Numbered from the stretch's first letter, positions 1 to 8,328 are shown. The stretch is DNA of 34,016 bases from an uncultured Oscillospiraceae bacterium (GCA_910589155.1 CAJURY010000014.1:1-34016); one strand, 5' to 3'. Translations and numbers: made by a program. Notes: generated from the letters alone by a model not told the origin.

Positions 1-34
1 CTGCGCACAGTAGCATTGCCAGTAATTTCTTCAT
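1..34 (-). CDS. N-terminus of a probable lipoprotein (partial)
   Basis: Only the first 11 codons lie inside the window; they read MKKLLAMLLCA. Two lysines followed by a hydrophobic stretch ending near a cysteine is the usual beginning of a Sec signal peptide of a Firmicutes lipoprotein, such as an ABC-transporter solute-binding protein. An AGGAGG-type ribosome binding site lies at 42-47, seven bases before the ATG, so the start is well supported. A LacI-type palindrome lies about 215 bases upstream, which fits an inducible sugar-uptake operon. The function is inferred from the signal peptide and the operator only; the mature protein is off the window. Confidence 0.6.
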   Translation of the reverse strand, partial: MKKLLAMLLCA

Positions 35-249
35 TCTTGGTTCCTCCTGTTTTTTTGATTCAGTCTGTTCATTTGGTTGAAAAGCCTGCCCCGGCAGGCA
101 TTGTCCACACAGTTTTGCAGCTATCCAGCGCGTCTCCACTCCTTCTGGAAACCCCCGCTCCAACATATCCTCCTTTCCTTCCAGCCGCAAAAACTCCCGC
201 TAACAATCCAATCAGCTTGTTTTTCACCAAAATTCTTGATCGATATTCT

Positions 250-273
250 TATATCAAAAACGTTTTTGATATA
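250..273. promoter_or_regulatory. 24-bp perfect palindrome, probable LacI-family operator
   Basis: TATATCAAAAAC and its exact reverse complement abut with a central CG, the symmetry typical of LacI/GalR-family operators. It lies in the 390-bp divergent gap between the truncated lipoprotein gene (minus) and rsmE (plus), much nearer the promoter region expected for the lipoprotein gene. A TTGACA-like hexamer (minus strand, 302-307) and TATAAC (274-279) are close, but their spacing (22 bp) is too long for a confident promoter call. The bases from 48 to 249 are an untranslated leader with no gene seen. Confidence 0.55.
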
Positions 274-369
274 GTTATAGCTTACTAACATTTCCTCTTT
301 TTGTCAAGTGTCTCTTATTCACAAGTTTTTTGCTTTATTTTTATGCACTTTGTCTTGTTTCTTCTCCCC

Positions 370-398
370 TTGCACTTTACCGCAAATTTTGTTACAAT
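370..398 (+). promoter_or_regulatory. Promoter of rsmE
   Basis: TTGCAC at 370-375 and TACAAT at 393-398 are separated by exactly 17 bp, a good sigma-A-type promoter. Transcription would start near 405, leaving a leader of about 20 nt that contains the ribosome binding site AGGAGG at 415-420. Confidence 0.75.
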
Positions 399-427
399 AG
401 AAACACTTTTTTGCAGGAGGAAACACC

Positions 428-1159
428 ATGGTACGTTTTTTCATTGACCCCGGGACGCCTGTGCAGCAGTTTCTCGTACTAACCGGGGAAAACGCCGCCC
501 ACGCCAAGGTTTTGCGGCTGAAAGCCGGAGACGCCGTTACCGTCAGCGACGGTCAAGGCGCGGATTGGCGCTGCACCATTTCCGACGTCAGTCCCGGTCA
601 GGTCAGTCTTGTGGTAAACAGCAAAATTTCTTCCGTTTCGGAAGCCCATGTGCAGGTCAGCGTATATATGGCGTTTCCCAAAAGCGACAAGCTGGAGCAT
701 GTCATTCAAAAAGCCACGGAGCTTGGCGCATTTGAAATTGTGGCCTTTCCTTCCGCGCGGTGCGTTTCCCGACCAGATGCAAAATCCCTAGCAAAGAAAC
801 AAGAACGCTGGCAGAAAATTGCTGTTTCCGCTGCGGAGCAGTCCGGCCGGAGCAGGATTCCTCAAGTAATTCTGCTGGAGTCTTACCAAGCGGCCTTGGC
901 GCGCGCCGCACAGGCTGAGCTTGCCATTTTATTCTATGAAAACGAACACGCCGTTACGCTGCGTATGGCGCTGGAACGTAAACCCTGGCAAACTGTCAGC
1001 CTTTTAACCGGACCGGAAGGTGGGCTGGAAGAAGCGGAGGTTACACAAGCACGGCAGACCGGTTTGGAAGTCTGCACCCTGGGCAGCCGGATTCTGCGCT
1101 GCGAGACCGCGCCTCTTTGCGCTTTGTCCGCCGTTATGTACGCCGCTCACGAGTTTTAG
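428..1159 (+). CDS. rsmE: 16S rRNA m3U1498 methyltransferase RsmE
   Basis: This 243-aa protein has the normal length and the diagnostic C-terminus of RsmE (SPOUT/trefoil-knot methyltransferases). LLTGPEGGLEEAE near residue 195 and LGSRILRCETAPL near residue 219 form the knotted SAM-binding site, and the N-terminal half is the PUA-like RNA-binding domain. RsmE uses S-adenosylmethionine to methylate N3 of U1498 in 16S rRNA in the decoding region of the 30S subunit. The ATG is fixed by AGGAGG at 415-420. In many Firmicutes rsmE follows prmA; here it stands alone with its own promoter and terminator. Confidence 0.95.
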   Translation: MVRFFIDPGTPVQQFLVLTGENAAHAKVLRLKAGDAVTVSDGQGADWRCTISDVSPGQVSLVVNSKISSVSEAHVQVSVYMAFPKSDKLEHVIQKATELGAFEIVAFPSARCVSRPDAKSLAKKQERWQKIAVSAAEQSGRSRIPQVILLESYQAALARAAQAELAILFYENEHAVTLRMALERKPWQTVSLLTGPEGGLEEAEVTQARQTGLEVCTLGSRILRCETAPLCALSAVMYAAHEF

Positions 1160-1230
1160 CGCGCGATTTCCAGAGAAATTGCACCCAAGCATGCACCGTT
1201 GTCTTATAAATCAGTCTCTTTGAAAAACGA

Positions 1231-1265
1231 TGGGAGCGGAACTGAGTTCCGCTCCCAATTTTTAA
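1231..1265. terminator. Intrinsic terminator between convergent genes
   Basis: A perfect 12-bp stem (TGGGAGCGGAAC / GTTCCGCTCCCA, 1231-1242 and 1246-1257) with a 3-nt loop is followed by ATTTTT on the plus strand. On the minus strand it is followed by CGTTTTTC. It can end rsmE and, from the other side, the kinase gene whose stop codon is only five bases away. Confidence 0.9.
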
Positions 1266-3274
1266 ACATTCGGCCGCTCCTGCTGCCAAGGCGCTTCCGG
1301 CAGCGCCTGGAATAAAAGTACCGCCTTAAAAAGATCGCCGTCAATGACCAGATTCAGCTTTGCCTGCTGCAATTCCGCCAGAGACTTGGCGATATTCAGC
1401 CCTAAACCGCTTCCTTCGGTGTTCCGGGAGGAGTCTCCCCGTACAAAGCGCTCCAGCAGTTCTTCGCTGGAAATGTTCAGCCGGTCTTTGGAAATATTTT
1501 TCACAGAAATCAGCACATTGCTCTGGTACTGCGCCACGTCTACATACACTCTGGTGCCCGGCTGGGCGTATTTCACCACATTGCCCAGCAAATTATCCAT
1601 AATCCTCCAGAAATGCCGCCCGTCCGCCATGACAAGCACCTCGTTTTTGCAGCTTGAAATGACCGCTTCTAAATTTTTGCATTCCAGTTTTTCCTGATAC
1701 TCCGCCAGCGCTTGATTCACCAATTCCACCACATTGGTGGGCATGAGATTCACCGGCAGGTTGCCGGAAGAAGCCTTGGACATTTCCAGAAGATCCTCCG
1801 TGAGCTTTTTCATGCGCTTGCTTTGCCGCTCCAGCACCTCCAGATAGGTTTTTTCCTCCTCCGGGGTGTGGGGCTTTTGCAGCAGATCCACATAGTTCAC
1901 AATGGAAGTTAGCGGCGTTTTAATGTCGTGGGATACGTTGGTAATCAGTTCTGTTTTCATACGCTCGGATTTAATTTGCCGCTCTGCGGCAAGGTTTGCC
2001 CCGTGACTGAGCTGATTTAAGCCCTGTCCCATGACCCGGAAGGTACCGTGCAGCTTTCTGGTGCTCACCTGGGTATTCAGGTCTCCCTTCGCCATTTGCG
2101 CAATGGCTTTTTTCAGCTTGCCCATGGAGTAGGCCACATAGACAATCAGCGCCGCGCACAAAAGAGACACAATCAGGAACGGACCGGATTCATAGGGCAG
2201 CTCCGCCGCGGTGAGAAGCAGGAACAGCCATAGTACAAAGCCGATTGTGAGCCACAAAAGAATGGTTGGCAGCATCAGCGCCAGCGCTTTGAGTCCCTGC
2301 CAGAGGAACTTGCAAAGCCGAAGGGTCATTCGCAGCAAAAAGCCCAAAATGGAATGCCGCCACCAGTAACCATTGCCGTATTTTAACCGGGTTGTGGTGG
2401 TTAGTAAAAGTCCCAGGACAAGAATCGTGCCAGCGGCCAGACACGTAGGGATGATTGCAATGGTCATCCAGCTTTCCGCCCAATACCGCCTGCCATAGTC
2501 GAAGGCATAATTGACGCCCCAAAAGCACATACATTCCCCCCAAATAACTGCTCCGGCGTACAGATCCAGCGGGATGCGATCGAGTAGATTCAGGGTAATG
2601 CCGTCTGCATCCTGCCTGCGGCCGGCGGCGCTGAGCAGATACACTATAGCGACAATCAGTCCGATTGCGCCGAGAATGCCCCAAATAACAATCCAGTTGC
2701 GAAGGTTCCAGGCCGTGCGCATCCAGTGGGAAACCTGCCGAATGCCGTCGTCTACCGGCAAATCCTGCAAAATATAGCCCTTCACGGTATACGTCCAGGC
2801 GGTTTCCGTATCCCGGTCATAGTAAGAATCCCCATAGGCGTCTACCCGCATGACCTCCCGATAATAATAGACCGGTTCTTCCGTGGTAACGGAAGCCGCG
2901 GCGGCTTCTCCTTCATAAGTGCCGACGAGGCGTTTGCCGTCCTTGTCGTAAATCTCGTAGCGGTAATTGCTTCTGCCGTTAAACCGCTCCCAGTTCTGTC
3001 CGCCAATCTCCGGGGTAATATACCAATAACCGTCTCCCAGCTTCTGAACCAGCTTTTGCAGCTCCTCCTGGGCGTATAGCTGCGCCATATCGATCGCGCT
3101 GCTTCGGATCAGCCGCTCATACCAGTCTTGGGTCAGCTTATCGACACCAGTGCGGTAATATCCGTTGTGCGCCAAATAGCACGCGCCAATAATACCCAGC
3201 ACAGCGGCCAGCATACACAAAACCGCCAGCAGGAAACACGCCGTTTTCAGCGCCAAGGAATAGCATTTTCGCAT
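1262..3274 (-). CDS. Membrane sensor histidine kinase
   Basis: This is a 670-aa kinase. It has one membrane helix at about 7-33, an extracytoplasmic sensor region at 35-190, and then a run of further hydrophobic helices at about 193-214, 270-292, 329-354 and 365-384. A HAMP-like linker precedes the catalytic core. The HisKA motif NVSHDIKTPLTS gives phospho-acceptor His449. The N box is DNLLGN (about 560-565) and the glycine-rich ATP lid is GSGLGLNI (621-628), so the kinase core looks intact. It lies 4 nt after the response regulator gene and they form a two-gene operon. The multi-helix membrane domain differs from simple two-helix VanS-type sensors; the signal is not evident. Confidence 0.9.
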   Translation of the reverse strand: MRKCYSLALKTACFLLAVLCMLAAVLGIIGACYLAHNGYYRTGVDKLTQDWYERLIRSSAIDMAQLYAQEELQKLVQKLGDGYWYITPEIGGQNWERFNGRSNYRYEIYDKDGKRLVGTYEGEAAAASVTTEEPVYYYREVMRVDAYGDSYYDRDTETAWTYTVKGYILQDLPVDDGIRQVSHWMRTAWNLRNWIVIWGILGAIGLIVAIVYLLSAAGRRQDADGITLNLLDRIPLDLYAGAVIWGECMCFWGVNYAFDYGRRYWAESWMTIAIIPTCLAAGTILVLGLLLTTTTRLKYGNGYWWRHSILGFLLRMTLRLCKFLWQGLKALALMLPTILLWLTIGFVLWLFLLLTAAELPYESGPFLIVSLLCAALIVYVAYSMGKLKKAIAQMAKGDLNTQVSTRKLHGTFRVMGQGLNQLSHGANLAAERQIKSERMKTELITNVSHDIKTPLTSIVNYVDLLQKPHTPEEEKTYLEVLERQSKRMKKLTEDLLEMSKASSGNLPVNLMPTNVVELVNQALAEYQEKLECKNLEAVISSCKNEVLVMADGRHFWRIMDNLLGNVVKYAQPGTRVYVDVAQYQSNVLISVKNISKDRLNISSEELLERFVRGDSSRNTEGSGLGLNIAKSLAELQQAKLNLVIDGDLFKAVLLFQALPEAPWQQERPNV

Positions 3275-3278
3275 AATT

Positions 3279-3974
3279 TTATTTGCCTCCTTCCATTTTA
3301 TAGCCCTGCCCCCAGACGACCTTCAAATAGCGCGGCTCAGAGGGATTGATTTCAATTTTCTCCCGCAGATGGCGAATGTGCACCGCCACCGCGCTGTCGC
3401 TGCCGATGGGCGCTTCGTTCCAAACCGCCTCGTAAATCGCTCTGGAAGAATAAACCTTGCCGGGATGCGCCATCAAAAGCTTCAAAATATCAAACTCAAT
3501 GGGCGTTAAGGATACCGGCTCCCCGTCCACCAGCACGGTTTTTTCCGTATCATTCAAAGTAATGCTGCCGATTGTAATACACCCGCTATTTTCAGGAAGT
3601 TTGCCGCCTAAGGTGGTATACCGCCGGAGCTGGGAGCGCACCCGCGCCAGCACCTCCACCGGCACAAAGGGTTTCGTGATGTAATCGTCCGCGCCGATGT
3701 TGAGACCCAGCACCTTATCCTCATTTTCGCTTTTGGCCGTGAGCAAAATAATGGGGGCGTTGGATATTTCCCGAATTTTCACCGTTGCGGTAATGCCATC
3801 CATTTCCGGCATCATAACGTCCATTAAAATCAGGTGAATCTCCTCCTTTTGCACAAGCGCCACCGCCTCCTTGCCGGTATAGGCTTCAAACAGCTTATAG
3901 TCCCCGGAGGACAAATAGATTTTCAAAGCGTTGACGATATCCGGCTGATCGTCGCAAATCAAAATATGATACAT
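3279..3974 (-). CDS. OmpR/PhoB-family response regulator
   Basis: This 231-aa protein has an N-terminal receiver domain with acidic pair DD at 8-9, phospho-acceptor Asp52 (MDVMMPEMDG) and Lys101 in TKPF. A C-terminal winged-helix DNA-binding domain ends HIRHLREKIE...GQGYKME, typical of the VanR/ResD group. I take the ATG at 3974 rather than the GTG three codons upstream because the GAGG ribosome binding site then sits 8 nt away. It is the first gene of the operon with the kinase, and the TATAAT at 4005-4010 gives a very short leader. The target genes are unknown. Confidence 0.92.
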   Translation of the reverse strand: MYHILICDDQPDIVNALKIYLSSGDYKLFEAYTGKEAVALVQKEEIHLILMDVMMPEMDGITATVKIREISNAPIILLTAKSENEDKVLGLNIGADDYITKPFVPVEVLARVRSQLRRYTTLGGKLPENSGCITIGSITLNDTEKTVLVDGEPVSLTPIEFDILKLLMAHPGKVYSSRAIYEAVWNEAPIGSDSAVAVHIRHLREKIEINPSEPRYLKVVWGQGYKMEGGK

Positions 3975-4004
3975 TGGTCGCACCTCACTCTTTTTTATGC
4001 CCTT

Positions 4005-4060
4005 ATTATAATCCAGAATGCTTTAAGAATAAAGAGGAACGTTTTTTAAGAAGTCTTTAA
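4005..4060 (-). promoter_or_regulatory. Promoter of the two-component operon with direct repeats
   Basis: On the minus strand a consensus TATAAT (4005-4010) lies about 30 nt before the regulator start. The -35 region is weak (TTTATT at 4028-4033). An 8-bp repeat, TTCTTAAA on the coding strand, occurs at 4045-4052 and again at 4022-4029, 23 bp apart, with a partial third TTAAA at 4056-4060. Spacing near two helical turns and overlap with a poor -35 suit activation by an OmpR-type dimer, perhaps autoregulation. The binding role is inferred. Confidence 0.5.
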
Positions 4061-4070
4061 TTCACAAAGC

Positions 4071-4096
4071 AGCCCAGCCGCTTTTGCGGCTGGGCT
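4071..4096 (-). terminator. Terminator-like hairpin after the AraC-type gene
   Basis: An 11-bp perfect stem AGCCCAGCCGC / GCGGCTGGGCT encloses a TTTT loop, 10 nt past the stop of the AraC-type gene. The U-tract on the minus strand is poor (GCTTTGTG), so termination may be inefficient or the hairpin may protect the 3' end. Confidence 0.65.
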
Positions 4097-4105
4097 GACT
4101 GATTT

Positions 4106-4984
4106 TTATGCAAGCTCTGCTTTACCTGTAACCGGCACCCAAATTTCGCTTTGATAATCCGGCGCTGTCATATCTCCGGCGGTGTACGCCTCCACATCCA
4201 TTTCATAGGTAGGTTGATAGCTGGAGGTAGGGAAAAACTCCGTACAGATTTTGTGCCAGGTTTTTTGAGCGGCTGCGGGCATCGCCCCGCTGATGGGAAA
4301 CACCGCCCAAGTTCTTGCGGGAATTTCCCTTAATTGGAAGCCCTCCGGTATCTCTCCTCCGCCGTACAGCGCGGCTATGGCATAATCGAAAGTCTTATCA
4401 TCCGTGAATTTGTTATTGTAACAAACGCCAAATACAAAACTGCGATCTGCCGCCTGCTGCAAGAGGGTAGCGACTGTCCCATCCTTGTGGGAGCGCGCCC
4501 AGAAAGCGGGGACGGTATTTTTGTTTTGCCCGTCGTCGATATATTGCCGCTCCACCTTTTCCAATACGGTGAAGGCTTCTTTTTTTACAATTTTGTAGTC
4601 CATAACTTGACCGCCTTTCAAAATAATCTGCACCGAAACACGGGAAAAGGACTTGAGTCCCGCGCTGTTTTTCCTTGCCTCGGAAGGGGTAAGCCCATGA
4701 AATTTGGCAAACGCGCGGGCAAAGCTTTCCGGGCTGTCATAGCCGTATTTGTATGCCGCATCAATTACCTTTATATCCGAAGCGGACAGCTCGCTGCCGG
4801 CAAGGGTGAGCCGTCTGTTTCGGATGTATTCTCCCAATGACATACCGCATAAAATGCCGAAAATCCGCTGAAAATAAAAAGGCGAGCAGGCCGCCTGCTT
4901 TGCAATCTCGCCATAATCCAGAGGCTCCGTCAAATGCGCTTCCACATAATTGACAGCGTTTTGTATGCCGGTAATCCAGTCCAT
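4106..4984 (-). CDS. AraC-family regulator with GyrI-like effector domain
   Basis: This 292-aa protein has an N-terminal AraC/XylS DNA-binding region (about 1-110) with two helix-turn-helix units, the second ending GYDSPESFARAFAKFHGLTP. It is followed by a C-terminal GyrI/Rob-like ligand-binding domain (about 130-292) ending in EIWVPV. The architecture matches Rob/SoxS-like or multidrug-sensing regulators in which the C-terminal domain binds small amphipathic compounds. An AAAGGAGA ribosome binding site precedes the ATG. A possible extended -10 (TGCTAGAAT, minus strand, TAGAAT at 5012-5017) lies upstream. There is no obvious efflux gene next to it, so its regulon is unknown. Confidence 0.88.
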   Translation of the reverse strand: MDWITGIQNAVNYVEAHLTEPLDYGEIAKQAACSPFYFQRIFGILCGMSLGEYIRNRRLTLAGSELSASDIKVIDAAYKYGYDSPESFARAFAKFHGLTPSEARKNSAGLKSFSRVSVQIILKGGQVMDYKIVKKEAFTVLEKVERQYIDDGQNKNTVPAFWARSHKDGTVATLLQQAADRSFVFGVCYNNKFTDDKTFDYAIAALYGGGEIPEGFQLREIPARTWAVFPISGAMPAAAQKTWHKICTEFFPTSSYQPTYEMDVEAYTAGDMTAPDYQSEIWVPVTGKAELA

Positions 4985-5017
4985 ATGTTTTCTCCTTTTC
5001 AGTGTGGCTTTATTCTA

Positions 5018-5266
5018 GCAGAAATACGCCGCTACGTCCTGATACCTTGTGCTCTGTTTTGTCAGATTATACTTTGCAAAAGGCATTCCTTCTTAGAAGA
5101 AATAAGTATCCGTTTTTTAGCTGCTCAGCCTTCTGCCGGGACTTGCCGTACAGGCGCAGGCTGCGGAGCGAAAAAACGTCAAATTTAAAGCGGTTTTCGC
5201 CGGAGAATTACACTGGTTCTTGTGTGAATCAGGCGGATATTTCCAATCCACAACGAAAGGTTCGCG
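5018..5266. other. Non-coding gap with no recognised gene
   Basis: Between the AraC-type gene and the terminator at 5267 the sequence holds only short open frames without ribosome binding sites. I see no RNA gene, repeat or convincing operator here. Confidence 0.5.
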
Positions 5267-5300
5267 GAAAAAGCGGGACAGGCAAATGCCTATCCCGCTT
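5267..5300 (-). terminator. Intrinsic terminator of the small membrane-protein gene
   Basis: Read on the minus strand, a 14-bp stem (AAGCGGGATAGGCA / TGCCTGTCCCGCTT, one G-T pair) with a 2-nt loop runs straight into six T residues. It lies about 90 nt after the stop at 5392. Confidence 0.85.
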
Positions 5301-5391
5301 ACATGCATGTATTTTAGGCTGCCCTGTATAGAAGCGCGCACTTCATCTCTCAAGGGTCGTGAAACAGTCCGACAAACTTGAAGCTTGGCCT

Positions 5392-5814
5392 CTATTTGAC
5401 AATAGCATATGTCGCAAAAACCAGATTCAGCAAAATCAGCAAGTGGAGGATGATGTGATACAGGTCTGGAATCAGTTTTTCTTCACTGGCAGGAATGATG
5501 TGCACCGTATTTTGAAAACACTCGTTATAGCCTTTCAGCTTTTTTTCCGAAGCGCCAAAAAGCGTATAGTACCAATGACAAAAGAATTGAATGATCAGCC
5601 ACGCTACCAGCACGACAAAAATCCACCACTTTCCCACCAATGGGAACTGCCAAAAAAGAATGATTCCAATTCCGAAAAGACAAAACATCACAAACTCCGG
5701 GCTTTTTATTCCTACCCCTTCTACCAATATATACTTTCCAAGTTTATACGTACAGATGCAGCCAAAAAACCAGAAAATCAAAAGGAATTGCGCAATGGAT
5801 ATTACAAGGTTCAT
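5392..5814 (-). CDS. Small integral membrane protein of unknown function
   Basis: This 140-aa protein is not recognised as a member of a named family. It has about four hydrophobic segments: residues 2-24, 40-58, 61-80 and a C-terminal one at about 118-138. A soluble loop rich in K, E and N lies between the third and fourth. The segments contain many Phe, Trp and Ile residues. GGAGG lies 7 nt before the ATG, and a 17-bp-spaced promoter lies upstream (TTGATT at 5885-5890, TAGTAT at 5862-5867 on the minus strand). A strong terminator follows, so it is a monocistronic gene. Promoter, start and terminator together make a real gene likely even without homology. Confidence 0.7.
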   Translation of the reverse strand: MNLVISIAQFLLIFWFFGCICTYKLGKYILVEGVGIKSPEFVMFCLFGIGIILFWQFPLVGKWWIFVVLVAWLIIQFFCHWYYTLFGASEKKLKGYNECFQNTVHIIPASEEKLIPDLYHIILHLLILLNLVFATYAIVK

Positions 5815-5861
5815 CGTATCGCCTCCAAACCTTCAATTTCGCTCATACTTGTAGCAAACCT

Positions 5862-5890
5862 ATACTAACAAAAACCCGCAAAAAAATCAA
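5862..5890 (-). promoter_or_regulatory. Promoter of the small membrane-protein gene
   Basis: TTGATT (5885-5890) and TAGTAT (5862-5867) on the minus strand are 17 bp apart. Confidence 0.6.
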
Positions 5891-5900
5891 CCGCAGAAAG

Positions 5901-5936
5901 AAAAACGCCCAAAAAATCTGAAGATTCATTGGGCGT
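5901..5936 (-). terminator. Intrinsic terminator of the antiporter gene
   Basis: On the minus strand AACGCCCAA pairs with TTGGGCGTT around an inner AATC/GATT extension, followed by TTTTTC. It lies 18 nt past the antiporter stop codon. Confidence 0.85.
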
Positions 5937-5954
5937 TCAGCTTGCATTCATCTT

Positions 5955-7226
5955 TTAATCATCGTCTGAAGCGCTGACAATGGTTGCTTTTGGTTTAATA
6001 TCGCCGGCTTTTGTCAGAGCCATCTTGGTAAGCACCGGGCCTACCAACTCATAAACCAACACGGAAAACAGCACAATATCCCGGATAATCATGCCCTCGG
6101 CGCCCATAGCGGAAGCAACCGTCACAGACATGCCCAGAGCAACGCCCGCCTGGGGCAGCAAGGTTATGCCAAGATACTTACAAATATTTTCATCACATTT
6201 CATCAGCCTTGCGCTGGCGGAAGCGCCGAAGTACTTACCGGCGGAGCGGAACACGATATATACAAGGCCGATCCCTACCACCGCCCAGTCCGCAAACACC
6301 CGCAGATCCAGTTCCGCGCCGCTGAGAACGAAAAACAGCACATAGAGCGGCGCAGTCCAACGGTCTGTTTTATACATCATCTCCTCAGAGAAATCACAGA
6401 CATTGCAGAAAACCGTACCCATCATCATGCAAACAAGCAGGGAGGAAAAACCAATTTCCACGCCGCCGGGCAAATTGAACTTTAATTTGGACAAAGCGGC
6501 GGCTAAAATTACAAAAGTAACCGCCAAACTCAGCCGCTTGGAATTGGACTTGAAATACTTTTCCAGCGCAGAAAAGACAACGCCCAAAAGTCCGCCGAGC
6601 AGCAACGAAAAAATAATTTCCAACATAGGATTGACCAGAACCGCCAACAAACTGAAAGCGGCGCTTTTCATGGCGCGAGCCGCGCCGAAGGAAATGGCAA
6701 ATACAATCAGACCCACCGCGTCGTCCAGCGCAACCACCGGCAGCAAAATATCCGTCAGAGGGCCTTTGGCCTTATACTGGTTGACGACCATCAGCGTCGC
6801 CGCCGGCGCTGTAGCTGTGGCAATGGCGCCTAGGGTAATGCAATCCGCAATAGGCAGCTTATCTCCCAGCACAAAATGCAGCAGAATCAACGAAACATCT
6901 ACAAAAACAGTCGCCGTAAGCGCCTGCAAAATGGCAATCACCGTGGCCTGTCTGCCAGTTTTCCGAAGCTGCGCAATACGAAATTCACTGCCAATGGCAA
7001 AGGCGATGAAGCCCAGCGCCACATCGTTAATCAGTCCAAACCGCTCTACCTGCTCAAAGCTGTTAAATCCAAGGCCGGGAATGCCCAGCGCGCCCAAAAA
7101 GTTTGGGCCAATCAGCAAGCCCGCAACCAGATAGGCTGTGACGGAAGGCAAATTCGCCTTTTTCACCAGTCGAGACAGCAAAAGACCCGCAAACGCCGCC
7201 TCCGCAACCAAAAGTAATAGTTCCAT
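5955..7226 (-). CDS. CPA2-family cation:proton antiporter
   Basis: This 423-aa, almost entirely hydrophobic protein has about 12 membrane helices and the Na+/H+ exchanger fold of the CPA2 (KefB/NapA-like) family. Supporting segments are LPSVTAYLVAGLLIGP near the N-terminus, GFIAFAIGSEF, and the ion-site region VVALDDAVGLIVFAI. It lacks the C-terminal TrkA-N/RCK domain of KefB, so it is the short form. The frame stays open upstream to 7298, but that start would lie inside the -35 element. I use the ATG at 7226, just downstream of the promoter, although its ribosome binding site (GGAAAGGG) is rather far. Exchange of Na+ or K+ for H+ is inferred from the family. Confidence 0.88.
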   Translation of the reverse strand: MELLLLVAEAAFAGLLLSRLVKKANLPSVTAYLVAGLLIGPNFLGALGIPGLGFNSFEQVERFGLINDVALGFIAFAIGSEFRIAQLRKTGRQATVIAILQALTATVFVDVSLILLHFVLGDKLPIADCITLGAIATATAPAATLMVVNQYKAKGPLTDILLPVVALDDAVGLIVFAISFGAARAMKSAAFSLLAVLVNPMLEIIFSLLLGGLLGVVFSALEKYFKSNSKRLSLAVTFVILAAALSKLKFNLPGGVEIGFSSLLVCMMMGTVFCNVCDFSEEMMYKTDRWTAPLYVLFFVLSGAELDLRVFADWAVVGIGLVYIVFRSAGKYFGASASARLMKCDENICKYLGITLLPQAGVALGMSVTVASAMGAEGMIIRDIVLFSVLVYELVGPVLTKMALTKAGDIKPKATIVSASDDD

Positions 7227-7262
7227 AATTCCATGCTTCCCTTTCCAAAACTTTGCAATCGT

Positions 7263-7291
7263 ATTATACGCACCGAAGCTGCCCGGTGCAA
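7263..7291 (-). promoter_or_regulatory. Promoter of the antiporter gene
   Basis: TTGCAC (7286-7291) and a perfect TATAAT (7263-7268) on the minus strand are 17 bp apart. Transcription would start near 7256, about 30 nt before the chosen ATG. Confidence 0.85.
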
Positions 7292-7362
7292 GATGCAAAG
7301 TTTACAATTTTTCCGGTCAATTTCCCTCAAAATCCGGCAGCATGGCAAGCCATATTTCCGAG

Positions 7363-7391
7363 TTGCTTTTTGGAACATTTCTTTGTATAAT
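7363..7391 (+). promoter_or_regulatory. Promoter of the DUF3737 gene
   Basis: TTGCTT (7363-7368) and TATAAT (7386-7391) are 17 bp apart. The promoter is divergent from that of the antiporter, with about 70 bp between the two -35 elements. Confidence 0.8.
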
Positions 7392-7420
7392 GGTTAAAAA
7401 TCTCAGGAGGGCATTTTTTC

Positions 7421-8284
7421 ATGAGAACTTGCATTAATGGAAAACAATTTGACGAGGAACGCGCTTTATACCATCTGCAAAACGCCGCAGTCACAAACTG
7501 CGTCTTTGCAGGCTCGGCGGACGGCGAGTCCGTTTTAAAAGAAGCCAGAGACATTGCCCTGGAAAATTGCAGCTTTTCCCTGCGCTATCCCCTCTGGCAC
7601 GTCAAGGGCTTTACCATGGAGCATTCCGCCATGGACGACAAAACCCGCGCCGCTATTTGGTACGCGGAAAACGGCGTAATTACCAACAGCGTCCTCAGCG
7701 GCATTAAGGCCGTCCGGGAATGCGCCGGGATACAGCTATCCAATTGTCAGATTGTCTCTCAGGAATTTGGCTGGAAATCCCGGGATATTACTTTGACGGA
7801 TTCAGAAATCTCAGCGGAGTACCTGTTTCTGGACAGCAAAAACGTAAAACTGGATCGGGTGAAAATGCAGGGAAAGTATTCCTTTCAGTACATGGAAAAT
7901 CTGGAAATCAACCACTGCGTACTGGATACCAAGGACGCTTTCTGGCACAGCAAAAATGTGACGGTTCGCAACAGCGTGGTAAAAGGCGAGTATCTCGCCT
8001 GGTTCTCCGACGGGCTGACACTTATAAACTGCAAAATCATTGGCACACAGCCTCTTTGCTACTGCAAAAACCTCCGGCTAATCAACTGCACCATGGAAGA
8101 TACCGACCTGTCTTTCGAATATTCCGATGTGGAAGCCGATATAATAGGGCACGTCGTTTCCATCAAAAATCCCAAGTCCGGCACGATCACTGTGGGCAGC
8201 GTGGGAGAAACCATCTGGGAGAATCCAGTGATGGAATGTACTGGACAAGTTGTAATCCGTAGCGGCGAACCAGTCGTCGTGTAA
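7421..8284 (+). CDS. DUF3737 family protein (right-handed beta-helix)
   Basis: This 287-aa protein matches the DUF3737 family by length and by repeated short strands such as ITNSVLSGI, VTVRNSVVKGEY and LTLINCKI. Each turn is about 20 residues with N-S or N-C ladder positions, the pattern of a single-stranded right-handed beta-helix like pectate lyases. There is no signal peptide, so it is cytoplasmic. No catalytic residues are assigned, and the biochemical role of this widespread Firmicutes family is unknown to me. AGGAGG at about 7406 fixes the start; a strong terminator follows. Being divergent from the antiporter does not by itself show a functional link. Confidence 0.85.
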   Translation: MRTCINGKQFDEERALYHLQNAAVTNCVFAGSADGESVLKEARDIALENCSFSLRYPLWHVKGFTMEHSAMDDKTRAAIWYAENGVITNSVLSGIKAVRECAGIQLSNCQIVSQEFGWKSRDITLTDSEISAEYLFLDSKNVKLDRVKMQGKYSFQYMENLEINHCVLDTKDAFWHSKNVTVRNSVVKGEYLAWFSDGLTLINCKIIGTQPLCYCKNLRLINCTMEDTDLSFEYSDVEADIIGHVVSIKNPKSGTITVGSVGETIWENPVMECTGQVVIRSGEPVVV

Positions 8285-8288
8285 ACAG

Positions 8289-8328
8289 AAAGCAGCGCAG
8301 GAATTTCCGCGCTGCTTTGTTTTTTTAA
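8289..8328 (+). terminator. Intrinsic terminator of the DUF3737 gene
   Basis: A 10-bp perfect stem AAAGCAGCGC / GCGCTGCTTT (8289-8298, 8309-8318) is followed by GTTTTTTT. It may also slow transcription arriving from the convergent potassium-transporter gene. Confidence 0.9.

Noticed and set aside
7227..7298. An N-terminal extension of the antiporter
   Set aside because: The upstream start overlaps the -35 and -10 elements of a well-formed promoter, so it would not be in the transcript.
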